From: Muribaculum sp.
Lineage (GTDB): Bacteria > Bacillota > Clostridia > Lachnospirales > Lachnospiraceae
Direction: 5' to 3'
Length of the DNA: 64,000 nt
NCBI GenBank assembly: GCA_023663735.1
Contig: JAMPGV010000002.1
Location: 62,001-126,000 of the forward strand
Of this stretch, positions 42,078 to 51,359 are shown one piece after another. Under the pieces are notes generated by a model. It saw nothing but the letters and a program-made list of their open reading frames with translations, ran no database searches and was not told the DNA's origin. Every line of letters starts with the position of its first letter. Within the stretch, counting starts at the first letter, position 1. The position numbers and the translations under genes were made by a program.

Positions 42078-44144
42078 CTAATTTTTCACTTCAAAGTAGA
42101 TAAATCCTTTGCCCGTACTTTCGTCCGCATAGGGAGCATAAGATCCCCAGTTGTTGATAAACCACTGCTCTTTCCATTTCAGCTCCAGACGGTAGACCCC
42201 TGTCGTGCCGGGCGCTTTCAGTTTCATTCTGCCCGTATCCGTACCGTTGCCTCCCTCATTCATGAAGCCCCACTCCGTACTCGCATTCACCCAGCTGCCG
42301 TCCACCTGTCTCTCCAACTTATATTCCATATAGTTATTATATAATTTGGAGAGATGCCCTGCCGCACAGGTCACGTCAAACGTATACATGGTGTCCCTTC
42401 TAAACTGCAGGCGGTTCGCATAGTCAAATCCGCTGGTTCCCACAGGCAATGTCACATACTGCCAATTATGGTCATAGTAACCGTTGAATACCACCGTGGC
42501 CGCAGGAACCGTAAACCGGAACATATATTCCGACTCCGGCGTATCCGCCTTCGGCCATGTGATCGTTCCATCATGTTTTCCGTAGCGGAGCCTTACCTCG
42601 ATCGCATAGGACAAGGCCGGATTCAGGTTCAACTCACCCGGACGGATCGGCGCAAAACCGGGCGTATCACCCGTTGTGAACCACTGCCATTCAGACCAAG
42701 TACCCGTCAAGGCAACTACATCGCCGTCCTCATTCAGCTTGGCAGGACAGAACCGGATATCTCTCCAGACGCGGTCTCCGCCGTATTTATTCTTGATGTC
42801 GTTCCAGTCAATGAGTTCAATCAGCTTGACAAAGTCGTCGCCTCTCAAGAATTCACCCGCCAGATAAGCGCTGGGCATCTTCAGCTTCTGCTTCTTCTCT
42901 ACCGTCCCGTAGTTGGTCTTGGTCCTGTTGTACTGGACTCCGCCCACCTCGCCCCGCGAATGCTTGGAGCTTGCGACAATCGTGAGTCCGTCACCCATGG
43001 CGATATCTTTCTTCAGCCGGAACTGAATGTAGGGCGAATGATCCTCATCGGAATGCATCACATCCACATAATCCGTCCAAGTCTCCCCCGGCGTGCTGCT
43101 CTCCAATTCAAAGGACCAGCTGGCCGTATAGGGATATACATAAGCGCTGACCGACGTACCGTCATATACATAACCATCCTCATAACCCGCTCCGACAACC
43201 TTGTCTAAATTGGTTCCCGTGGGCATTGCAGACACATAATAAACTGCATTCTCCTTCATCGCAGTGCCGCTGACCAGCGTCGGAGTCGGCATATTAAAGT
43301 CGGTCACGCGGCGGATTTTGATCTCTATATCTCTCGTCTGAAAGGGATCTCCCGTGGCGGGATTGATCGCCTTGGTGCTTACCCGCACATACATCTTGCC
43401 GCCGTGGGCGCTTCCCTTTTCGTTTGCGCCGACAAGAAGCTTGATGATATTGCCGTCCAACGTAGCCGTCGTGCCGGTGGTATCGTCCTGCCCCAGCAAG
43501 GCGAAATTGAATCCGCCGATGGCGCCGCCGGAGGCATTCACCGTGATCGGCAGCTCATACCCCTGCCCCGGCTCCAGAACCACCGTTGCGGGACAGGTAA
43601 TTGTCGCCGACTGCGTAAAGGTCACCGCGGTGCTGGACTTGGGATTGTTCCGGGAAGTGATGTTATAGACCGTAGCCAGATCCTTCGTCCCGTTCTTCAT
43701 CTTGAGCCGTACCTGCGCATTGCGCGACTCGTTGAAATCCGAAGTATCCACCACGAAATCCAACACGTCCTCCGCCAGCACACTGGTGGAGTCGGTCACG
43801 CCCGTAATGACGTTCTTGCGGCTGTACTGAAGTACATCTCCGGCCAGCACAATGGTGTGGGTGTAATCCGTGTTTTGGATTTCCAGCGTCTTCGTGGATG
43901 CATCGTAATCCACGGAATTGGTAGCGTCCACGATCAGCTCTTCGATCAGATTCGCCGTGAACTGAGCACTCTTCTGTAGATTGACCTCCTCAGTTCCCGA
44001 CTTGTACGTGGTGGAGGACACCACCATGGCGCTTCCGATCGCAGTCGTGATCGTGGCAAGAATCCCTATGGCGCACAACAGCTCTACCAGAGAGAATCCC
44101 CGTTTGTCCTTCCTCAGTTTCCTGCCGAACAGTTTTGTTTTCAT
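42078..44144 (-). CDS. very large prepilin-like protein (PilW/GspJ-like)
   Basis: 688 aa. The class III signal is clear: a basic leader ending KDKRG, then FSLVELLCAIGILATIT with Glu at +5. The remaining 640 residues are extracellular, with beta-rich segments and no family I recognise; several W-x-x-Y and aromatic-rich stretches near the C-terminus suggest carbohydrate-binding or adhesin-like domains, which is inference. Most pilins are 130-200 aa. It is the last gene of the pilus operon, in the place of a tip pseudopilin. Confidence 0.82.
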   Translation of the reverse strand: MKTKLFGRKLRKDKRGFSLVELLCAIGILATITTAIGSAMVVSSTTYKSGTEEVNLQKSAQFTANLIEELIVDATNSVDYDASTKTLEIQNTDYTHTIVLAGDVLQYSRKNVITGVTDSTSVLAEDVLDFVVDTSDFNESRNAQVRLKMKNGTKDLATVYNITSRNNPKSSTAVTFTQSATITCPATVVLEPGQGYELPITVNASGGAIGGFNFALLGQDDTTGTTATLDGNIIKLLVGANEKGSAHGGKMYVRVSTKAINPATGDPFQTRDIEIKIRRVTDFNMPTPTLVSGTAMKENAVYYVSAMPTGTNLDKVVGAGYEDGYVYDGTSVSAYVYPYTASWSFELESSTPGETWTDYVDVMHSDEDHSPYIQFRLKKDIAMGDGLTIVASSKHSRGEVGGVQYNRTKTNYGTVEKKQKLKMPSAYLAGEFLRGDDFVKLIELIDWNDIKNKYGGDRVWRDIRFCPAKLNEDGDVVALTGTWSEWQWFTTGDTPGFAPIRPGELNLNPALSYAIEVRLRYGKHDGTITWPKADTPESEYMFRFTVPAATVVFNGYYDHNWQYVTLPVGTSGFDYANRLQFRRDTMYTFDVTCAAGHLSKLYNNYMEYKLERQVDGSWVNASTEWGFMNEGGNGTDTGRMKLKAPGTTGVYRLELKWKEQWFINNWGSYAPYADESTGKGFIYFEVKN

Positions 44145-44148
44145 CAGC

Positions 44149-44688
44149 CTACTCCTTTATACTTACTTTGCCGGTTAATGGTACCAACTCTATGATATAG
44201 TCCTTATCTGCCTTGGACACTTTAATCTCCGTACAATAATCACTTCCGGACACCGGCAGGAAGCCTCCGCTTCCGCGTTTGAATTTCAGCGTCAACGGAT
44301 TGCTGCTGTCAAGCGTTTTGGTCACACCCCCGCAAACATATGTAACCGTGACGGTCTTCTCCCCCACCGGGATGGTGCTGGTGCGGTCTGGAGTCGGCTG
44401 CGCCGCTTTGGAACTGTGTTCCCAAATATTCTCCGTGACCTGAATACTGCCGTCGGCACCCACACTCAATATATATTCCGTGTCAGTCTTCCCCATGGCC
44501 GTCGTGCGGTGGCGCTCCAGAGAATACACGATCTTCTGGGAGCATTTCTGCGCCGGTCTGCCGCTGATCATACCGATTCCGATGATCATAGCGCCTCCCG
44601 CCACCGTCATAATCGCCAGCACAATGATGATCTCCACCAGAGAGATTCCTCTGTTGTCTAAGCCAACGCGCCTCTTGTCTCGCTGCAT
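44149..44688 (-). CDS. prepilin-type N-terminal cleavage/methylation protein (GspH-like)
   Basis: 179 aa from the ATG at 44688 (GGGGTGA, 5 bases upstream). Leader DNRG is followed by ISLVEIIIVLAIMTVAG with Glu at +5, then a globular beta-domain of about 130 residues. Size and layout resemble GspH/FimT minor pseudopilins, which prime the pilus tip. The stop is only 4 bp from the next start. Confidence 0.85.
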   Translation of the reverse strand: MQRDKRRVGLDNRGISLVEIIIVLAIMTVAGGAMIIGIGMISGRPAQKCSQKIVYSLERHRTTAMGKTDTEYILSVGADGSIQVTENIWEHSSKAAQPTPDRTSTIPVGEKTVTVTYVCGGVTKTLDSSNPLTLKFKRGSGGFLPVSGSDYCTEIKVSKADKDYIIELVPLTGKVSIKE

Positions 44689-44748
44689 TCCATCACCCCA
44701 TCGCATATTTACCGTTCTTTATGATCCGATCCTGATTTGTTCCGATCT

Positions 44749-45519
44749 TTACTGTTTCTCCCAATTGACATATTCCACATAATCCGCAGCTTTCACCTTT
44801 TTGATCTCCGCCGCGTCCTTTTTGTCATCCGGATCCGCAATCTCCGCCGTCTCCGAAGCGTTCACACTCCAGTTCAGCTCCGGCGCCTGCACATAGAAAT
44901 CCGTTGTGATAATAGAAGTATAACCTGCACTGTTGGTATAGGTCACCTCCAGCCCCTGTATGATCACGTATCCCTCATCCACATGGATATCCAGCATCTC
45001 CGCATTGCTGTAACTGCCGTCATGGTCTGTGTCAAGAGCCGGCGGCAATGTAAGCTTAGCATCCGGAGCCATGTAGCCGTCCAGCCAAGTCTTCCAGTTG
45101 CCGTGCGCGCTCCACTTATTCTGAAGCGCGTCAATGAATCTGTGGTGATACTCCCACTTGCGGGCGTCCCCCGTGTCCAGCAGCACATAGTCGGCACAGA
45201 CACTCTGATACGCCTCTGCGGCCGCCTCCGAGACGTCCACCAACAGCTGCGCCCGGACATTCTCCAGCGAGGTCTCCCCCGCATAAAAACTCTTCTGGTT
45301 CCGGTAATCCGTCTGCTTAATCTGGAAATTCATCCCGGAAACATAGAGCAGCGTAGTCGCCAGAATGGTGATAAACAGCACAACCACGATCATGGTGACC
45401 ATGGCGGCGCCTCTGCGGTCAGAGCGGAGCTTCCCGAACACTTCTCCCGCTCTTCCACGCCGCACGGCTCTATCTTTACTATGCTTCCTGTAACCCCGGT
45501 ATCCTTGTTTTCTGCTCAT
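44749..45519 (-). CDS. pilus assembly PilX/GspK-like protein without Glu5
   Basis: 256 aa from the ATG at 45519 (GGAG, 6-base spacing). After a long basic leader of about 37 residues comes RRG, AAMVTMIVVVLFITILATTL; the mature +5 residue would be Thr, not Glu. Loss of Glu5 is characteristic of GspK/PilX-type tip subunits, since the first pilin needs no neighbour to neutralise. Two following motifs (YRNQKSFYAGETSLENVR) fit PilX. Assignment is by architecture and context. Confidence 0.7.
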   Translation of the reverse strand: MSRKQGYRGYRKHSKDRAVRRGRAGEVFGKLRSDRRGAAMVTMIVVVLFITILATTLLYVSGMNFQIKQTDYRNQKSFYAGETSLENVRAQLLVDVSEAAAEAYQSVCADYVLLDTGDARKWEYHHRFIDALQNKWSAHGNWKTWLDGYMAPDAKLTLPPALDTDHDGSYSNAEMLDIHVDEGYVIIQGLEVTYTNSAGYTSIITTDFYVQAPELNWSVNASETAEIADPDDKKDAAEIKKVKAADYVEYVNWEKQ

Positions 45520-45530
45520 GCCCATCTCCG

Positions 45531-46850
45531 TCAATCGTTCATCGTGCCGACAAATGATGCAAGTTCCTTGGTCGTGTCACCTGCATTATACACCAATACT
45601 TCCACATTGTAAAGTACGCCTTTTTCCTCCAGCATCCCCTCGCCCAATTCCTCTGCGGGAGCCGCGCTGCCCCCCGAAATACCGGGAACGGGAATCGTGG
45701 AAACCCCGCCGAGATTTTCAGTGAGATTGTGGGTCAGCGACACATTGCCAGACAAATCCACATTCACGTAATATCCCGACTCATAATTGTTCAAGGCGGT
45801 ATCCGAATAGAGCGTGGATTTCTGTTTGGAGATATGCGCCTCTATATCGCCCGACAGCGCGCTGCAGTCCACTTTGATATTGTCCTTCGCGCTTGTCACT
45901 CCGCTCATCGCATCGTCATACATCGGGTAATAATACAGATAAATATTCTTTAACGTTCCGCCCACCGAGGCAACCGTATCCTTGTTGTTGTAAATGATCT
46001 CGGACGTCGCTCCCGTGGTTTCATCAAAGATTTTCTTAATGTTTCCCGCAAACGGAACCGTAACCGTTTTCGTGTGAGACCCTGTGCCGCCCGAAGTAGA
46101 CGGGTAGGTATAACTGTATTCGCCGTCATAATCATACGAAATTTCCAGTTTCACCGTGTCCGCCCCCGCAGCGTCATGTCCCGCCGTCAACACGATATTG
46201 CGCTGCAAAGTCGTCAGCGTCACGTCTGCGAAAGTCAAGGTGCCGCCCCCGAGCAGATCCGCCGGATTGGGGAGTGCGGCGATCGCATTCTTCGCCACAT
46301 CCGTCACCTGAGCCACGCCGTCCGTCGCGTCCACCTCCAACAGCCGATAGACCATGTCCCGGTACGGATTCATGTCGTCCATCTTTAACACTTTCTCGGA
46401 TTTCGCTTTCTGTACCGTAACCTTCACATCGTAATGGCGGCTCTCCTCCACGGCATTGTAAATCCAGAATTCATACTCCGTAATTCCCGTATTCAACTCG
46501 TTCTCACTGTCAAGCGGGGATTCCGTTGAGCCGCCGTTCTTGGCCGTGACGGACCATGTGGTCGTCATATCGGAACTCACGCCCTTGAAAGGGGTAGGGG
46601 TTCCCCCGCTTCCCGCCCCAAACTGAAGGCACAGATCCTCCAAATGATACGCCTTGAAGCTCTCCATCGTACTCTCCGCCACTGTGATCGCCCGCTGCGC
46701 GTCTCTGGACTTCACATTATATCCCACCGAGGAGACGAACAGGCGCATGGTGGCTGTCACGACAACCGACAGAATCACAACGGCGATGATAACTTCCACA
46801 AGAGACAGACCCTTATGATTGAATTGTCTTCTTGTTCTTCGTGTCTTCAT
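45531..46850 (-). CDS. large prepilin-like protein (PilV/GspI-like)
   Basis: 439 aa. Leader NHKG, then LSLVEVIIAVVILSVVVTAT with Glu at +5, followed by a conserved-looking RDAQRAITVAESTMESFKAY helix typical of PilV/GspI. The C-terminal 300 residues or so are an unrecognised extracellular extension rich in Thr, Asp and Gly. With its neighbours it would make a four-member tip complex. Confidence 0.8.
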   Translation of the reverse strand: MKTRRTRRQFNHKGLSLVEVIIAVVILSVVVTATMRLFVSSVGYNVKSRDAQRAITVAESTMESFKAYHLEDLCLQFGAGSGGTPTPFKGVSSDMTTTWSVTAKNGGSTESPLDSENELNTGITEYEFWIYNAVEESRHYDVKVTVQKAKSEKVLKMDDMNPYRDMVYRLLEVDATDGVAQVTDVAKNAIAALPNPADLLGGGTLTFADVTLTTLQRNIVLTAGHDAAGADTVKLEISYDYDGEYSYTYPSTSGGTGSHTKTVTVPFAGNIKKIFDETTGATSEIIYNNKDTVASVGGTLKNIYLYYYPMYDDAMSGVTSAKDNIKVDCSALSGDIEAHISKQKSTLYSDTALNNYESGYYVNVDLSGNVSLTHNLTENLGGVSTIPVPGISGGSAAPAEELGEGMLEEKGVLYNVEVLVYNAGDTTKELASFVGTMND

Positions 46851-46924
46851 AGACTATCCTTTCCGGTTCCATACCATTTTTGCTTCTCAATCTTTCGTTC
46901 AGACGCTGCTTCCCGTCTGTCCGT

Positions 46925-47662
46925 TTATTCCTGCACCGCCTCCGCGGGTTCCGCCGGCGCTCCGTCCCTGCTCGAACGCATCAGCTGGAAAGGATTGCTG
47001 GTACTCGGCTCATACTCCGGAATCTCGGGTGCGGTATAGACCTTGCCCGTTCCGCTCACACTGTAGAAGGCTACGTCGATATTGCCCTGCAGATAGCTGG
47101 AGACGTCCCCGTCCGTCGTACTCTTCTGCTTGGTCACCGTCACATTGTAGATACCAAGCCTGTTCGGATTGCTGTAGATCTGCTGGATACATCTCTTCAG
47201 ATCGCTGTAATCCATCTTCTCCGCGTAGGTCACCTTCCGCTCCACGAACTCGATCGTATCCGTGAGAGATTCCACACCCGCAGTCACCACTTCCTCCTTG
47301 GGAATCGTATAGAGTACCTCCGGTTTGTCGATATTGATCTCGCTGTAGAGGAATTCCTCACCGCACACCGACTCCATCTCCACGCCCATCATGACGGCGT
47401 CCTCTTCTCTGGCGTCCGCGGGATACTCCGCCAGCATCTCATCCAAAGCGGTTCTGATCTCGTCTATCCGCTGCTGGTTGACCTCCCGCTCGTCATAATG
47501 CTTCTTGGCGATCTGCACCTGCCCTCTGAGAGCGGAATTCTCCGCTTTCAGCGAGTCCGTCTTCTCATTATATTTCTGGAAGACCAACAAATATACTCCC
47601 AACAACGCAATGACCGCGATGACAAGCACCATCAAAAAAGCCTTCTGATCAATTTTCTTCAT
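46925..47662 (-). CDS. pilO: type IV pilus assembly PilO-like protein
   Basis: 245 aa from the ATG at 47662. One N-terminal membrane segment (FLMVLVIAVIALLGVYLLVF), then a coiled coil (NEKTDSLKAENSALRGQVQ) and two ferredoxin-like halves. PilO pairs with PilN in the inner-membrane alignment complex. It directly follows the PilM-PilN fusion gene, as expected; sequence similarity is weak, as usual for PilO. Confidence 0.75.
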   Translation of the reverse strand: MKKIDQKAFLMVLVIAVIALLGVYLLVFQKYNEKTDSLKAENSALRGQVQIAKKHYDEREVNQQRIDEIRTALDEMLAEYPADAREEDAVMMGVEMESVCGEEFLYSEINIDKPEVLYTIPKEEVVTAGVESLTDTIEFVERKVTYAEKMDYSDLKRCIQQIYSNPNRLGIYNVTVTKQKSTTDGDVSSYLQGNIDVAFYSVSGTGKVYTAPEIPEYEPSTSNPFQLMRSSRDGAPAEPAEAVQE

Positions 47663-47681
47663 CTTCCCTGTCCTCCCTGTC

Positions 47682-49379
47682 CTATTGTGCCGTATTCGCC
47701 TGATCCGCTTCCGCCGGCGCGGCCTCCGCACTAGGCTCCACATACTCTTCCGGCTCAATCACAAGAGGAATGAAGATACATTGCAAAGTGAACTCGATTT
47801 GCGTACCTGCCTCCTCGTCTGTCTGCTGGCTTTCCTCTTCCGTCCCCGTGATCTCTTTTTCTGACAGCGTCGTCACCTGCACTGCCAACACACTCTCGAA
47901 ATTGCGGATGGTCTCGGTCACTTTCGCCGCCTTTTCCTTGTCGGTAACCACCATCCGAATCGCACAGCTCTCATCATCCGAGCTGAATTCTAACAGTTCC
48001 ACATCTGCGGGAAGTTTCTCCTCCAGCTCGCCGAGGAACGCCAGCAGTCCGTCGTTCAGATGTCTGGAGAGCGTATGTCCGTGGATAAATTTCTGATTGA
48101 TCTTCCGGATCCCCGTCAATTCCTCATAAATCTGCACGCCCACCTGATACTGCTCATTCTCTGCCTTGAGCTGTTCCGACTCCTTCTTGGCCGTATTGTA
48201 GGGCATCACGGACAGAATCACCAGCGCCGCCACGCCGACCACCGCCACAAGCGCCACCAGCACCGTCAGCATGGTATAGTCCGTCTGCTTCTTCGCCTTA
48301 TCCTTAGAGACGTCATGCAGGAAGCCCTCGCCGGAGAATCCGGCTCCGATACAGGAGAAATAGGCGTCGCTCTTCTGCTTGACGTCCGAATCCACCGCGT
48401 CCAGATCTTGGAACATGCCCGCCTTTCTGCAGACAATGCCCAGACTCTCGCCCAATGTCTCAGCCACGCCGATGAACTGTGCGCCCAGACCGATGATGGA
48501 GACATTCTCAATCTCTTCTCCATTAAAATGTGAGGCGAAATAATCGAACACACGCATAATGCCGCCCAAAAGCGGATTCAGCGCCGCAGTAACGGCCTCC
48601 CGCGCCTCCGGACGTCCCGCCTCCTTGACATTGCTCACCGCCTCGGTCGTACAATTCTGTCTGGTGATCAGACGCCATACGCCCAAGGTATCTCCGGCAG
48701 CGAAACTCGGCTGGGTCGCCACCACGTTCATCGCGTCGCCCACACCGTAGTTGATGCTTCTCTGTAACAGCAGCACACCGTCCTTCATCACGCTGATAAT
48801 GGAATATTTCTCCTCCATCTTGATGATGGCCTGACAGCCCGCCGCCCTGTTCGCACGCGCGGACTCAATGATGCTCGCTCCGCTGCAGCACACGTTCAAA
48901 ATATCCAGACCGCACTCCGACGCCAGCTTCTTGTACTGGTCGAGCATACTCTTCTCCGCCGCGAACACCAGCACTCTGTGCTTGCCCGCATCAGCGCCCT
49001 CGCTGATCGTCTGTACCAGCGACTGGGTAATCTCATAATCCGCAAGGCTCACCGGGAAATACTCGGACAAATTGGCCTGAATCACCGACGCAATCTGCGC
49101 TTCCTTCACATTGGGAACCATGACCTCACGATTGATAATCTTGCCGGATGCAACGGTAAAGATCACCTTCTTGGTCTTGATACCGTTGCGGGCGATGGTC
49201 TCTTTGATGGAATAAGCCAGATCCCGCATCTTGCTCTCATCGATATAGCCGTCCTGTACCGCTCCCGCAGGCGTAATCGCCTCCTGACACTGATAGATTT
49301 TCGGCTTTTTCACCTTGTAATCCATCTCACACAGCTTAATTACGGAATGTCCAAGTTCTATACTGAGTACTTTTGCCAT
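47682..49379 (-). CDS. pilM: PilM-PilN fusion, type IV pilus alignment complex
   Basis: 565 aa from the ATG at 49379. Residues 1 to about 350 are an actin-like PilM fold (KVLSIELGHSVIKLCEM, KKVIFTVASGKIINREVMVP, LDILNVCCSGASIIESAR). Then a membrane segment (LTVLVALVAVVGVAALVILS) and a PilN-type region (YEELTGIRKINQKFIHGHTL, then VELLEFSSDDESCAIRM) are joined in one frame. PilM normally binds the short N-terminal tail of PilN; here it is covalently joined. There is no frameshift or stop between them. Confidence 0.82.
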   Translation of the reverse strand: MAKVLSIELGHSVIKLCEMDYKVKKPKIYQCQEAITPAGAVQDGYIDESKMRDLAYSIKETIARNGIKTKKVIFTVASGKIINREVMVPNVKEAQIASVIQANLSEYFPVSLADYEITQSLVQTISEGADAGKHRVLVFAAEKSMLDQYKKLASECGLDILNVCCSGASIIESARANRAAGCQAIIKMEEKYSIISVMKDGVLLLQRSINYGVGDAMNVVATQPSFAAGDTLGVWRLITRQNCTTEAVSNVKEAGRPEAREAVTAALNPLLGGIMRVFDYFASHFNGEEIENVSIIGLGAQFIGVAETLGESLGIVCRKAGMFQDLDAVDSDVKQKSDAYFSCIGAGFSGEGFLHDVSKDKAKKQTDYTMLTVLVALVAVVGVAALVILSVMPYNTAKKESEQLKAENEQYQVGVQIYEELTGIRKINQKFIHGHTLSRHLNDGLLAFLGELEEKLPADVELLEFSSDDESCAIRMVVTDKEKAAKVTETIRNFESVLAVQVTTLSEKEITGTEEESQQTDEEAGTQIEFTLQCIFIPLVIEPEEYVEPSAEAAPAEADQANTAQ

Positions 49380-49659
49380 TTGTTGTGTGCCCTCCGTATT
49401 TTTATTCCTATTCTGAATAACCGCAAGAAAACCGCTGCATTCCGCAAATGGCCAGACCGCTTCCGCCCTCACGATTATGAATATTCCAAAGAAAAATTTA
49501 TCTCCAACCTACATCTCTGACATCAACACAAAATTCTGATGAAAACACAAAAACTTAATGATCGTGCAAATGATAACGTCAAAATTACAATCTAAAACAC
49601 AAACGATCCTATTCCAGACTCAAATCACAGCCTCTTCTAAAGAACTGCAATCGGGAAAA
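49380..49659. other. 280-bp gap between pilD and the pilM-pilN gene
   Basis: No ORF of note, RNA gene or convincing promoter. It is AT-rich compared with its neighbours, with a short repeat of ttgcagtt-like words near the pilD end. It may be the leader of a separately processed mRNA. I looked for cyclic di-GMP riboswitch hallmarks and saw none. Confidence 0.5.
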
Positions 49660-50418
49660 CTACAGTCCCAGCATTCCCACATACCATGCGACCAGTTCCT
49701 GCCCCCAGAGCGCGGAAATCGCTATCCCCAGAGCCAGATACGGTCCAAAGGCCAGCGTATGTCCCACCTTGCTGACCGCCATGCGGATCAAGTGGATCAC
49801 CGATCCCAGCACACAGCCCAGCACAAACGCCAGCAGAATACGCTTCCATCCAAGCAGCAGCCCGGCAGCCGCCATCAGCTTCATATCTCCGCCGCCGATC
49901 CACTCGCCCTTTGAGACGCAATACAACACCAGAATGATCATACTGACGGCGAAGAGCCCAATCCCATATTCAAGCCAGTTTTCCCAATCCGTAAGCACCC
50001 GGACCAGGCCCAGCGCCAGTATGAAATAGTTGAATCCCACCGGGATTTCATAAGTTCTGAAATCAATCACACTCAAAGCGAGGAGTGCGCTGAATAATAA
50101 GCCATAGATCAGGGAATCTATGCTCAAGCCGTATCTGGCGAACACCACCAGATACAGCAGCCCGTTCAGCCCCTCGATCAGAGGGTACTGAACGGAAAGC
50201 TTTGTCTTACATTTGCGACATCTGCCCCCCAAGGCCAGATAGCTGAAAAGCGGAATCAAATCATACCACTTCAACTGATAACCACAGCTCATGCAATGAG
50301 ATCTGGTGGTCACAATATTCTCTTTCTTCGGCACCCTGTAGATCACTACATTCACAAAGCTGCCGATCAGTATTCCATAGAGAAATACGACGAGATAGAG
50401 AAAAACCTCAGGAAGCAT
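49660..50418 (-). CDS. pilD: type IV prepilin peptidase and N-methyltransferase
   Basis: 252 aa polytopic membrane protein. An N-terminal domain with two Cys pairs (Cys42/45 in HCMSCGYQ and Cys67/70 in GRCRKCKT) is followed by the aspartic peptidase core with the two catalytic Asp in SVIDFRTYEIP and GGGDMKLMAAAG. It cleaves and methylates the prepilins encoded around it. Confidence 0.95.
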   Translation of the reverse strand: MLPEVFLYLVVFLYGILIGSFVNVVIYRVPKKENIVTTRSHCMSCGYQLKWYDLIPLFSYLALGGRCRKCKTKLSVQYPLIEGLNGLLYLVVFARYGLSIDSLIYGLLFSALLALSVIDFRTYEIPVGFNYFILALGLVRVLTDWENWLEYGIGLFAVSMIILVLYCVSKGEWIGGGDMKLMAAAGLLLGWKRILLAFVLGCVLGSVIHLIRMAVSKVGHTLAFGPYLALGIAISALWGQELVAWYVGMLGL

Positions 50419-50443
50419 ATCGGATGTATCCTTTCAAATGCAA

Positions 50444-50857
50444 TTACTTGTTGGCAGACTCAAAATCGCTAGCCGTAGGCCAAATATTTTTGTTGCCCAG
50501 CGTAATGCCGGTCACGCCGTTGGTGCTGTCCCAGTTGATTACCCAAGTATAGCTGGCATTCACTTTGCTCGTAGGTGCGGTCACAACTCTGGAGCCGTCG
50601 GAAACCAGCGTAGTGCCGCCAGAAATGGCAGCGCCGCTACTAGCCTGAATCTGAGAGGGATCATCCGAAACAGCCACGTTGATAGCCGTTGCGATGGACT
50701 CTGCATTGGTAATGTCGGTGGAGATCTTAGAGTTCTTCACATACTTCAGATACTGGGGAGCCAGCACGCCGACCAACACTGCCATGATGGCGATAACGAT
50801 AATCAGCTCGACAAGTGAGAAACCTTTGTTGTTCATTTCCTTTTTCATAATCATCAT
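50444..50857 (-). CDS. pilA: major pilin candidate
   Basis: 137 aa. Short leader ending MNNKG, then FSLVELIIVIAIMAVLVGVL with Glu at +5 and a compact C-domain. The length and the strong AAGGAG site preceded by an mRNA hairpin (50895-50914) suggest it is the abundant subunit. Three closely spaced ATGs make the exact start uncertain by up to three codons. It is a paralogue of the pilin just upstream, sharing the A-P-Q-Y-L-x-Y-V and K-I-S motifs. Confidence 0.9.
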   Translation of the reverse strand: MMIMKKEMNNKGFSLVELIIVIAIMAVLVGVLAPQYLKYVKNSKISTDITNAESIATAINVAVSDDPSQIQASSGAAISGGTTLVSDGSRVVTAPTSKVNASYTWVINWDSTNGVTGITLGNKNIWPTASDFESANK

Positions 50858-50894
50858 TCTCCTTTTTGATTTTTATAGTGCATCTATCTTATAA

Positions 50895-50914
50895 GCACGA
50901 TCCCTGCATCGCGC
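50895..50914 (-). promoter_or_regulatory. hairpin before the second pilin gene
   Basis: GCGCGAT pairs with ATCGTGC around a 6-nt loop in the minus-strand transcript. It lies in the 70-bp gap between two pilin genes, without a T-run. It may protect the 5' end of a processed pilin mRNA and so raise its level over the upstream genes; this is inference. Confidence 0.5.
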
Positions 50915-50927
50915 CTATAATTCACAA

Positions 50928-51338
50928 TCAGTTGTTCATGGTTCGGTATCCGTTCGTCCCGTCCGGATCCGGCCAGATCTCGCAGCCTCCCAGCGTGACT
51001 TGGCAAAGACCCACGTCGTCCACGATCACCTTCCAATCGTAGGAGGGATCCACCTTCGACACCGGGAACGCCGTCACATTGGAGATATCCGAGGCGGTCA
51101 CCTCCCGCGTCGAACCGGCATTCTCCAAGGGGATGCTCCCGTCCGCAATATCGGCGCTCACCGCATTGGCAATCGCCTCCGCATTGTTCAGATCCACCGA
51201 AATCTTCGACTTCTGGACGTACTGCAGATACTGCGGCGCCAAGATTGCCGTGATCGCAGCGATGATCGTGATCACCACCACCAGCTCAATCAGCGAGAAA
51301 CCGGCCTGCGGCTTCCGCCTCACATCCGTCTCATCCAT
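50928..51338 (-). CDS. type IV pilin
   Basis: 136 aa. Leader RKPQAG, then FSLIELVVVITIIAAITAIL with Glu at +5, then Ala-Pro-Gln-Tyr-Leu as in its neighbour. The two pilins share the same layout and a similar C-terminal end containing I-W-P, pointing to a tandem duplication. Two Cys residues near the C-terminus (GLCQVTLGGCEI) could form a disulphide absent from the other copy. Confidence 0.9.
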   Translation of the reverse strand: MDETDVRRKPQAGFSLIELVVVITIIAAITAILAPQYLQYVQKSKISVDLNNAEAIANAVSADIADGSIPLENAGSTREVTASDISNVTAFPVSKVDPSYDWKVIVDDVGLCQVTLGGCEIWPDPDGTNGYRTMNN

Positions 51339-51359
51339 ACACCCTCACCTCATCTGACT

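Noticed and set aside
49380..49659. Cyclic di-GMP riboswitch between pilD and the pilM-pilN gene
   Set aside because: Known clostridial pili are often under such switches, so I looked for the conserved core, but saw no class I or II signature.
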